The notes under the pieces: generated by a model
What the model saw: the letters and a program-made list of their open reading frames with translations, nothing else
The model's database searches: none
Told to the model about the DNA's origin: nothing
Source of the DNA: Candidatus Omnitrophota bacterium
GTDB taxonomy: Bacteria; Omnitrophota; Gorgyraeia; Gygaellales; Profunditerraquicolaceae
Direction: 5' to 3'
Assembly: GCA_023247875.1 (NCBI GenBank)
Contig: JAHFFQ010000042.1
Location: forward strand, 2,622-10,163
Length of the DNA stretch: 7,542 nucleotides
Shown: positions 1-5,304 of the stretch, one piece after another
How positions within the stretch are numbered: position 1 is the first letter of the stretch
How the letters are laid out: each line of letters starts with the position of its first letter
Position numbers and translations under genes: made by a program

Positions 1-9
1 GGGGGGATT

Positions 10-1167
10 ATGGATCAGAAAACGAAATTAATCATCATCGGCCTGATAGGTTTTTCGGTGGTATGCCTTTTTCTTTTTATGCAGGCAACCAGCTCCCAGC
101 AGATGCTTACGCGCGAACGCAATGACTTGAAGACCGAGAACGCCACCCTCATCAGCAAGGTTGACAGGATTGAGAGTGAATTAAAGTCCAGCCAGGTGAA
201 GATTACCACTCTCAGGGATGATAAGGATAAGGCCACCCAGGAGATCAATGCGTTACAGAATAAGCTTGACCTGGCCAACCGTTCCAGGGATGATCTGGTT
301 GAAAAATTGAAACAGAGTCAAGAAAAAGAGGGAACTAGTACTGCGCAGCGGGAAATAGCCCCGCAGAATACGGATGCTTACTGGGGCCAGATCCTTAAGG
401 CAAAAACCGCACTTGAGATGCAGGTATCCACCGTGCGCGAGGAGTTAAAGAAGCTGCAGATAAGCAATGATTCATTGCAGAGGGAAAAGAGTGCCCTGCA
501 AATAGATCTTAACAGCCTGCGTAATGAAAAGCAGGACCTCTCAAGGCAGCTTGAATATAATCAGAAGCTTTTGGACAGTATCTCCCAGGAGGTGGTGCGG
601 GAGAAAAATGACAAGACCGCGATCCAGGATACCCTGAAGAAGATCAAGGACGAAAATAAAATACTCAGCCGGCAGCTAAAGAGCTTAAATAGCCACAAGG
701 CGGCCCTGGATAAGAAAGTCGATGAGCTTCAGGAGGGAAAATCCAGCGTGGAAAGGCGTTTGAGCGAAATGGAGGCGATGTTGGCAGAGAGGGTCCGCCA
801 GTTCAATTCCCTTAAGGATGACCTGGACGCGATAAGAAGCGGCAAACCCGTGGATAGCGTGGAAAGAAAATACAAGGAGTCGGTAGAACTGCCGGCGATA
901 GTGGTGCGTTCAGGCTCATCTGCCGGTAAAACAGGGGCAGGAGATGAGTCCTTTCCCGGCAAGGTCCTGGCAGTAAACCTGGATAATAATTTTGTGGTCA
1001 TGGATATGGGCGTCTCCTCCGGTATCAAGTCCGGGGACAGGTTCTCTGTTTACCGTGAGGGTAAGCAAATAGGCTCTATTGAAGTGATCCAGGTAAGGGA
1101 AAATATCTCTGCCTGCGATATCAAGAGAATGAGCACGCCGTTTAAGATCGGCGATAACATTAAATAG
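10..1167 (+). CDS. Membrane-anchored coiled-coil protein with C-terminal FlgT_C-like beta domain
   Basis: I cannot name this 385-residue protein. Residues 1-6 are short and polar with two lysines. Residues 7-24 are strongly hydrophobic and have no cleavage site I trust, so this looks like a signal anchor, probably with the bulk of the protein outside the cytoplasm. Residues about 30-275 are rich in K, E, Q, L and R with heptad-like spacing and almost no proline or glycine, which indicates a long coiled coil. A Gly/Ser-rich linker (about 276-314) leads to a compact beta-rich end (315-385) with the pattern GKVLAVN..FVVMDMG...GIKSGDRFSVYREGKQIG and a closing IGDN. That pattern resembles the FlgT C-terminal domain and similar small beta-barrels. 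It starts at ATG 10 after a G-rich stretch (1-6) that may serve as a weak ribosome site. It could be a scaffold or envelope-spanning protein; neighbours give no clue. The ORF is certain and the function unknown. Confidence 0.85.
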   Translation: MDQKTKLIIIGLIGFSVVCLFLFMQATSSQQMLTRERNDLKTENATLISKVDRIESELKSSQVKITTLRDDKDKATQEINALQNKLDLANRSRDDLVEKLKQSQEKEGTSTAQREIAPQNTDAYWGQILKAKTALEMQVSTVREELKKLQISNDSLQREKSALQIDLNSLRNEKQDLSRQLEYNQKLLDSISQEVVREKNDKTAIQDTLKKIKDENKILSRQLKSLNSHKAALDKKVDELQEGKSSVERRLSEMEAMLAERVRQFNSLKDDLDAIRSGKPVDSVERKYKESVELPAIVVRSGSSAGKTGAGDESFPGKVLAVNLDNNFVVMDMGVSSGIKSGDRFSVYREGKQIGSIEVIQVRENISACDIKRMSTPFKIGDNIK

Positions 1168-1190
1168 GTAAATAAGTCGTCTTCATAATA

Positions 1191-2216
1191 ATGACGCGCA
1201 CCAAGAAACCTACCTCCAGAAATATCTCTATTGAAGATGTCGCCCGCGTTTCAGGCGTATCTATAACCACTGTTTCCCGGGTGATCAATAAAGCCAAAAC
1301 AGTCAAGGAGGCCAACCGCGCCAAGGTAATGAGTGCGGTTAAGGAGCTTAAATTCCAGCCATCTATTTTCGCCCAGCGCCTGGCAACCGGTAAAAGCAAT
1401 GTTGTAGCCCTGGTCATCCCGCGTTATGAAGGAGTATTCTATTCATTCTACGCCCTGGAGCTTATTCGCGGCGTAGGCACTATGTGCGAGGCCTTAAAGC
1501 TGGACCTGCTTTTGCATCTGACTGACAGTCGCACTCCTTTATCTTTACGCGGGGTAGGAGGGATCATCTTCTCGGATATTATCGGTAACCGCAGCCAGCT
1601 AGAGGACTCGCTTGCCAGAGGAATACCCTGTGTGGTCGCTAACAATTATGTGGATGACCTGGAGGTCTCCTGTATAGCGATAGATAACGCCGGAGGCGCG
1701 GAAAACGCGGTAAATTATTTGATCCAATTGGGGCATCAAAAAATAGCGCACATTACCGGCGACGTGATGACCCAGGCAGCGGCAAAACGCCTGGAGGGAT
1801 ATAAACACGCATTAGCAAAAAACAATATCAAGGTAAGAGAGGATTATATCTTTCACACCGATTATTCCCGCGGACAGGCCCGCACCGCAGCCGAGAACCT
1901 GATCAAGGCGGCTGACCCGGCAACTGCGGTCTTTGTCGCCTCCGATTCCATGGCCCTTGAGGTGATGGCGGTTGCCCGCGAATTGGGCAAGGATATACCG
2001 CGCGATTTATCAATAGTGGGTTTTGATGATAATCCCTCGGGGCTTTATGGCCCAGTGGGGCTTACCACCGTGCGCCAGCCGTTGATCCGCATGGCTGAAG
2101 AAAGCGTCAAGGAGTTGAACCGCTTGATCGCTCTTAAAAAGAATACTCCAAAAAAGATCCTTCTCCCGGCAGAATTAGTGATCCGGGAGTCCTGCAGGCC
2201 TCTTGCCGGGGATTAA
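1191..2216 (+). CDS. LacI/GalR-family transcriptional regulator
   Basis: This is a 341-residue protein, normal length for the family. Residues about 11-33 form the LacI helix-turn-helix (SIEDVARVSGVS followed by TTVSRVINK). The hinge helix region follows (about 45-65, with FQPSIFAQRLATG). From about residue 68 (VVALVIP) to the end is a periplasmic-binding-protein-like effector domain, with the usual GIIFSD, IAIDN.GG, LGHQKIAHITGD, FVASDSMALEVM, ISIVGFDDNP-type (here LSIVGFDDNP) and LTTVRQP blocks. Such proteins are cytoplasmic dimers that bind operator DNA and respond to a small ligand, most often a sugar or nucleoside. No sugar-use genes lie in the window, so the ligand and targets are unknown. 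ATG 1191 is the only start that keeps the helix-turn-helix complete, because an in-frame stop lies at 1173-1175. No clear Shine-Dalgarno precedes it. It lies 23 bp after the coiled-coil gene on the same strand, so co-transcription is possible. Confidence 0.93.
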   Translation: MTRTKKPTSRNISIEDVARVSGVSITTVSRVINKAKTVKEANRAKVMSAVKELKFQPSIFAQRLATGKSNVVALVIPRYEGVFYSFYALELIRGVGTMCEALKLDLLLHLTDSRTPLSLRGVGGIIFSDIIGNRSQLEDSLARGIPCVVANNYVDDLEVSCIAIDNAGGAENAVNYLIQLGHQKIAHITGDVMTQAAAKRLEGYKHALAKNNIKVREDYIFHTDYSRGQARTAAENLIKAADPATAVFVASDSMALEVMAVARELGKDIPRDLSIVGFDDNPSGLYGPVGLTTVRQPLIRMAEESVKELNRLIALKKNTPKKILLPAELVIRESCRPLAGD

Positions 2217-2223
2217 GCTCTTA

Positions 2224-2271
2224 CTACAATCTATTGTATACTACAAGATAAGTTTACCCCATATCTTGTAA
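2224..2271 (+). promoter_or_regulatory. Probable tandem NrdR boxes upstream of nrdJ
   Basis: Two 16-bp sites resemble the NrdR consensus acaCwAtATaTwGtgt. Site 1 is 2224-2239 (CTACAATCTATTGTAT, 12 of 16 by my count), with a clean 6-2-6 palindrome TACAAT-CT-ATTGTA at 2225-2238. Site 2 is 2256-2271 (ACCCCATATCTTGTAA, 11 of 16). Their starts are 32 bp apart, about three helical turns, which is the known spacing for NrdR box pairs. NrdR is an ATP-cone, zinc-ribbon repressor of ribonucleotide reductase genes. The pair ends 6 bp before the -35 of the promoter driving a ribonucleotide reductase, so the context fits. The consensus was recalled from memory and matched by eye. No nrdR gene is in the window. 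Competing reading: a 9-bp inverted repeat (2242-2250 with 2262-2270) shares part of this DNA. Confidence 0.6.
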
Positions 2272-2277
2272 TATTTA

Positions 2278-2306
2278 TTGACAACCCTGAACCCTTTTGT
2301 TATACT
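2278..2306 (+). promoter_or_regulatory. Sigma70-type promoter for nrdJ
   Basis: A perfect -35 TTGACA (2278-2283) is followed by a 17-bp spacer and -10 TATACT (2301-2306), with a TG at 2298-2299 that makes an extended -10. Transcription would start near 2313 and give a leader of about 92 nt before the nrdJ ATG. A second consensus -10 (TATAAT at 2331-2336) lies downstream but lacks a well-spaced -35; the best is TTGTTA with only 15 bp. The placement just before nrdJ and just after the putative NrdR boxes supports this as its main promoter. Confidence 0.75.
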
Positions 2307-2347
2307 CCTTTGTTATGCAGGAAAGAATATTATAATTATTTAGATTA

Positions 2348-2375
2348 GATCCTTCGGCCTTCCGGCCTCAGGATC
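2348..2375. repeat. Leader hairpin 1, GC-rich imperfect palindrome
   Basis: GATCCT (2348-2353) pairs with AGGATC (2370-2375). After a 2x2 mismatch, GGCC (2356-2359) pairs with GGCC (2364-2367) around a TTCC loop. No T-run follows, so it is a poor Rho-independent terminator. It abuts a second hairpin and shares bases 2374-2375 with it, so both cannot be fully formed at once. It may be a folded leader element or a copy of a short dispersed palindromic repeat; one copy in one window cannot decide. Confidence 0.6.
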
Positions 2376-2396
2376 AAATTTGCTTCGCAAATTTGA
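2374..2396. repeat. Leader hairpin 2, perfect 10-bp palindrome touching the nrdJ ribosome site
   Basis: TCAAATTTGC (2374-2383) is exactly complementary to GCAAATTTGA (2387-2396) around a TTC loop. The last two paired bases (G2395, A2396) are the first two bases of the GAGGTG Shine-Dalgarno of nrdJ. When folded, the hairpin would therefore sit against or partly over the ribosome site. It could modulate translation, protect the 5' end of the message, or be half of a mobile palindromic repeat. Confidence 0.7.
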
Positions 2397-2400
2397 GGTG
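2395..2400 (+). promoter_or_regulatory. nrdJ ribosome binding site
   Basis: GAGGTG lies 4 nt before ATG 2405, and it fixes the nrdJ start. Its 5' GA is part of the stem of leader hairpin 2, which is unusual and suggests that initiation depends on the fold. Confidence 0.75.
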
Positions 2401-2404
2401 AAAT

Positions 2405-4699
2405 ATGGAATTGAAGTTATCTCCCAACGCCGTTAAGGTCCTGGAACGCAGATACCTGCGCAAGGACCAGGAGGGCAAGCTTATCGAGACGCCGGAAGAG
2501 ATGTTTATTCGCGTAGCCAGCGCTATAGCGCAAGCCGATAAGCAATACGGCAAGACAGAGCAGGATGTGAAAAAACTCCAGGAATCATTTTTTGAAATTA
2601 TGACTAATTTAGAGTTCTTGCCGAACTCGCCCTGCCTGATGAATGCCGGAAAAGAGCTGGGCCAGCTCTCCGCCTGTTTTACCCTTCCCATTGAAGATTC
2701 AATGGAGTCGATCTTTGAGACCTTAAAGGTCACGAGCTTAATCCATAAATCCGGAGGGGGGACAGGTTTTAACTTTTCGCGCCTGCGCCCCAAGAACGCC
2801 GTAGTCAAAACTACCGGCGGGGTGGCCAGCGGGCCGATCTCATTCATGCGCGTTTATGACGCGGCAACCGAAGCAGTCAAACAGGGCGGTACCCGCCGCG
2901 GCGCGAATATGGGTATCCTGCGCGTGGATCATCCGGACATCATGGAGTTTATTACCTGTAAGGAGAATAACAACCATATCACCAATTTTAACATTTCCGT
3001 TGCTATCACCGATGAGTTTATGCACTGCCTGGCCTCAGGCGAAGATTATGACCTGATCGACCCGCATACGCACAAACCCGTGCAGCGGATCAATGCCAAA
3101 GAGGTTTTTGATCTGATCGTAAAACAGGCACATAAGAACGGGGAACCCGGAATAATTTTTATCGACAGGATCAATCAATATAATCCTACTCCCGGGCTGG
3201 GAAAGATCGAGAGCACTAACCCCTGCGGTGAGCAGCCGCTTTTGCCTTATGAATCCTGCGACCTGGGTTCCATAAACTTAGACCAGATGTGCAGGAAGGT
3301 GCGCGGGGCTTGCGAGATCGACTGGGAGCGGTTAAAGCTCGTAACGCGGCTGGCTGTGCATTTCCTGGATAATCTAATTGATGTGAATAAGTTTCCCTTG
3401 CCGGAGATAGAGCAGGCCACCAAGGCCACCCGTAAAATAGGATTAGGAGTGATGGGCTGGGCAAGCTTGTTGATCCGCCTGAATATCCCTTATAACAGCG
3501 AAGAGGCCGTAGCCCTGGCAGAAAAGGTAATGGGTTTTATCCTGGATGTTTCAAACGAGAAATCCCTGGAACTGGGAAAAACCAAAGGGGTATTCCCGGC
3601 TTTTGAGGGCAGTATCTATGACAAAAAAGAGGGCCAGGTAAGGATGCGTAACGCCACCCTGACCACAATTGCCCCCACCGGCACCATCAGCATTATTGCC
3701 GGGCCATGTTCATCAGGCATAGAGCCCTTGTTTGCTTTGTCCTATTACCGCAGTGTCATGGATAATGACAAGCTGGTTGAGGTTGAGCCGTTGTTTGAGC
3801 AGATCGCCAGGCAAAGAGGGTTTTACAGCCTCAAGCTTATGGAAAAGATCGCCGAGAGCGCCTCGATCAAAGATATTAAGGAGATCCCCGAGGATGTGCG
3901 CAGGGTCTTTGTTACCTCGCATGATATTTCTCCCCAGTGGCATGTGCGCATGCAGGCGGCCTTCCAGAAATACGTGCATAACGCCACCAGTAAGACGATC
4001 AATTTCCCGCATGAGGCGGCCATTGATGAGGTACGCCAGGCATATATCCTGGCATTTGACCTGCACTGCAAAGGCATAACCATTTACCGGGATAAGAGCC
4101 GCGAAGAGCAGGTATTGAATGTCGGCAAGCCCAAAGAGAAGCAGGATCTTAAGGTTGCTCAGGAGTTCAAGAAAGAGATAGCCCCGCGTCCGCGGCCCGA
4201 GGTAATTATCGGGACCACGACCAAGGTAGCTACGGGTTGCGGCAATCTTTATGTAACCATTAATGTTGATGAAGACGGCAAGCCCTTTGAATTATTCACC
4301 CAGATGGGCAAGGCAGGCGGTTGCGCGGCCAGTCAGCTGGAGGCAACCGGCCGTTTGGTTTCTTTGGCTTTTCGCGCCGGCATTGAGGTCAAGTCCATTA
4401 TCGAGCAGCTGCGTAATATCCGCTGTCCTTCCCCCTCCTGGGAAAAAGGTCAAAGGATATTTTCCTGCGCTGATGCTATTGCCCGCGTAGTAGAGAGGCG
4501 CCTGGTCAATGTGCAGGTAGCTCCTGTTTCTTCCGAAGCAGTAACTATTCCCATGAAACATTCGCATGATGATCAGCTGCTTGCTTCGGACCTGGATGAC
4601 CGGGCAAATATCGTCGGCGTATGCCCGGATTGCGGAGGGGCGCTGCGCCATGAAGAGGGCTGCGTCAAATGCCATGCCTGCGGTTACTCCAAGTGCTAA
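2405..4699 (+). CDS. nrdJ: Adenosylcobalamin-dependent (class II) ribonucleoside-diphosphate reductase
   Basis: This cytoplasmic enzyme reduces ribonucleotides to deoxyribonucleotides with a thiyl radical made from adenosylcobalamin, needing no oxygen and no second subunit. The 764 residues carry the full active site. NPCGE at 272-276 holds the radical cysteine C274, with N272 and E276. C91 (in SACFTLP) and C285 (in YESCDLGSINL) are the redox pair; the 11-residue C274-C285 spacing matches Thermotoga maritima NrdJ (C322, C333). PTGTIS at 424-429 is the conserved phosphate-binding turn. A TSCPD domain spans about 599-690. The C-terminus is a CPDCGG...CVKCHACGYSKC ribbon (C740, C743, C756, C759, final C764), which probably binds metal or relays reducing electrons. 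The N-terminus lacks an ATP-cone, so overall activity control is more likely transcriptional, matching the NrdR-like boxes upstream. The start at ATG 2405 is supported by GAGGTG. The gene appears intact. Confidence 0.97.
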   Translation: MELKLSPNAVKVLERRYLRKDQEGKLIETPEEMFIRVASAIAQADKQYGKTEQDVKKLQESFFEIMTNLEFLPNSPCLMNAGKELGQLSACFTLPIEDSMESIFETLKVTSLIHKSGGGTGFNFSRLRPKNAVVKTTGGVASGPISFMRVYDAATEAVKQGGTRRGANMGILRVDHPDIMEFITCKENNNHITNFNISVAITDEFMHCLASGEDYDLIDPHTHKPVQRINAKEVFDLIVKQAHKNGEPGIIFIDRINQYNPTPGLGKIESTNPCGEQPLLPYESCDLGSINLDQMCRKVRGACEIDWERLKLVTRLAVHFLDNLIDVNKFPLPEIEQATKATRKIGLGVMGWASLLIRLNIPYNSEEAVALAEKVMGFILDVSNEKSLELGKTKGVFPAFEGSIYDKKEGQVRMRNATLTTIAPTGTISIIAGPCSSGIEPLFALSYYRSVMDNDKLVEVEPLFEQIARQRGFYSLKLMEKIAESASIKDIKEIPEDVRRVFVTSHDISPQWHVRMQAAFQKYVHNATSKTINFPHEAAIDEVRQAYILAFDLHCKGITIYRDKSREEQVLNVGKPKEKQDLKVAQEFKKEIAPRPRPEVIIGTTTKVATGCGNLYVTINVDEDGKPFELFTQMGKAGGCAASQLEATGRLVSLAFRAGIEVKSIIEQLRNIRCPSPSWEKGQRIFSCADAIARVVERRLVNVQVAPVSSEAVTIPMKHSHDDQLLASDLDDRANIVGVCPDCGGALRHEEGCVKCHACGYSKC

Positions 4700-4703
4700 C
4701 CTA

Positions 4704-4737
4704 GGGACGGTTCTGAACACAAAGCGAAACTGTCCCC
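4704..4737. repeat. Left REP-like imperfect palindrome of the RAYT unit
   Basis: GGGACGGTT (4704-4712) pairs with AACTGTCCC (4728-4736) through eight Watson-Crick pairs and one G-T wobble, leaving a 15-nt middle. The same block in inverted orientation forms the right end. The TAG stop of the transposase gene (4737-4739) overlaps its edge. There is no T-run on either strand after the stem, so a terminator role for nrdJ is not supported by sequence, although the hairpin could still protect the 3' end of the nrdJ message. Confidence 0.75.
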
Positions 4738-5207
4738 TAAAAGGCGTATAGGCTATCTAGTATTTTACCTTCCTTGAAATTCCAACTGCTCCAGGGGTAA
4801 TCATCTATATTGGAAACCAACGAAGCCCTTACCGGATTTGCTTCAATATATTTTATGCACTCCAAAAGGTACGCATCTTTTGTGATAACCTTGCTTTTAA
4901 ACCGGTCTTGCCACAAATGCCCTACCTTGCCATATTTCAAATTAAAATACTGCGCGTAACTTAAGTTTAATCCATGCATTATCTTGTTCAAATCCGCGGG
5001 GTTAGCCACCTCAACGATAAGATGAACATGGTTTGGCATTAAACAGAAACAATACAGCTTAAACTTCCATCTTCTTTTGTAGTGGGTCAATAATAAAAGG
5101 TATTTTTGATTATCCGAAACCTCCCTAAAAACGGTTTGTTTTTGGTTGCCCCTTGTGATAATATGGTAACAAGCTTTTTCCATGGTAACTCTTGCTTCTC
5201 TTGGCAT
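4737..5207 (-). CDS. REP-associated tyrosine transposase (RAYT, HUH/Y1 family)
   Basis: This 156-residue protein is of the IS200-like Y1 transposase superfamily, in the single-copy RAYT (TnpA_REP) branch that cuts and joins single-stranded REP palindromes. The metal-binding HUH motif is H60-V-H62 within MPNHVHLIVEV. The family block GHLWQDRFKS lies at 96-105. Y120 in KYIEANPVRA (119-128) aligns with the catalytic Y115 of E. coli TnpA_REP, judged from the shared YI..NPV pattern. The N-terminus (HIITRGNQKQTVF) and the C-terminal YPWSSW block are also family-typical, so the gene seems complete and possibly active. The start at 5207 is supported by GGAGG (5213-5217 on the complement) 5 nt upstream. 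It is convergent with nrdJ and divergent from mnmG. Its own promoter is unclear; the best is a weak pair TTAGAA...TATTGT on the complement. Confidence 0.93.
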   Translation of the reverse strand: MPREARVTMEKACYHIITRGNQKQTVFREVSDNQKYLLLLTHYKRRWKFKLYCFCLMPNHVHLIVEVANPADLNKIMHGLNLSYAQYFNLKYGKVGHLWQDRFKSKVITKDAYLLECIKYIEANPVRASLVSNIDDYPWSSWNFKEGKILDSLYAF

Positions 5208-5228
5208 TTTTCCCTCCTTTGCTACAAT
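5201..5228 (+). promoter_or_regulatory. Outward promoter inside the RAYT unit, pointing at mnmG
   Basis: On the + strand TTGGCA (5201-5206) and TACAAT (5223-5228) are 16 bp apart, with a TG at 5220-5221 that makes an extended -10. Each hexamer matches consensus at 5 of 6 positions. Transcription would begin near 5235, run through the right REP palindrome and reach the mnmG ATG after about 70 nt. The -35 covers the start codon of the transposase gene, so the two transcripts would clash. No other likely mnmG promoter lies between nrdJ and mnmG. Confidence 0.55.
5213..5217 (-). promoter_or_regulatory. Ribosome binding site of the RAYT gene
   Basis: Read on the complement, AAAGGAGGG contains a full GGAGG core 5 nt before the ATG at 5207-5205. 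It is the strongest Shine-Dalgarno in the window and fixes this start. Confidence 0.8.
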
Positions 5229-5261
5229 AGACGTAAGAAAGGTGATTTTCTAACAGGAAAA

Positions 5262-5294
5262 GGGACACTTTTGCTTTGGCTTGAGAACCGTCCC
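5262..5294. repeat. Right REP-like imperfect palindrome of the RAYT unit
   Basis: GGGACACTT (5262-5270) faces AACCGTCCC (5286-5294): seven of nine positions pair, with a 15-nt middle like the left copy. It is the inverted counterpart of 4704-4736. Its last 11 bases, AGAACCGTCCC (5284-5294), match the complement of the left end exactly. It sits in the mnmG leader, 10 nt before the ATG, and would fold in the mRNA close to where ribosomes bind. Confidence 0.72.
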
Positions 5295-5304
5295 CGGTTT
5301 GAAA

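Larger units (their letters stand above)
4698..5299. mobile_element. RAYT unit: Y1 transposase gene bracketed by inverted REP-like palindromes
   Basis: A complete REP-associated tyrosine transposase gene on the - strand is enclosed by two sequences that are inverted copies of each other (4704-4738 against 5260-5294, 29 of 35 matching by my count). Outside these, AACC (4698-4701) and GGTT (5296-5299) extend the match with a 1-nt offset. No target-site duplication is seen, as expected for single-strand HUH transposition. The left edge touches the nrdJ stop codon and the right edge lies 5-10 bp before the mnmG ATG. The inside is visibly AT-richer than both flanking genes, which suggests separate ancestry. 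Exact ends are uncertain by several bases. Confidence 0.75.

Noticed and set aside
2163..2210. Inverted repeats at the end of the LacI-type gene (CTCCCGG 2163-2169 with CCGGGAG 2183-2189; CCCGGCA 2165-2171 with TGCCGGG 2204-2210), possible terminator
   Set aside because: They lie inside the coding sequence, the two pairings compete, and no T-run follows either stem, so a Rho-independent terminator is not supported.
2315..2335. Six-codon reading frame (ATG CAG GAA AGA ATA TTA TAA) in the nrdJ leader as an attenuator peptide
   Set aside because: There is no ribosome site and no run of regulatory codons; it is short enough to be chance.
2313..2404. Possible adenosylcobalamin riboswitch controlling the B12-dependent reductase
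   Set aside because: The leader is only about 92 nt and I find nothing like the conserved B12-box; the two simple hairpins do not resemble the multi-branched cobalamin fold.
4292..4720. Long - strand open frame opposite the end of nrdJ
   Set aside because: It is a shadow of the nrdJ reading frame with no recognisable protein pattern, as are the other opposite-strand frames over nrdJ (for example 2374-2847 and 3713-4066).
4704..4740. Left REP palindrome as the nrdJ transcription terminator
   Set aside because: The stem is long enough, but the bases after it on the + strand are CTAAAAGG with no T-run, and on the - strand none follows either.
5281..5304. TTG 5281 as the true mnmG start
   Set aside because: The eight extra residues would be encoded by the REP palindrome, no ribosome site precedes it, and homologues begin close to the residue encoded at ATG 5305.
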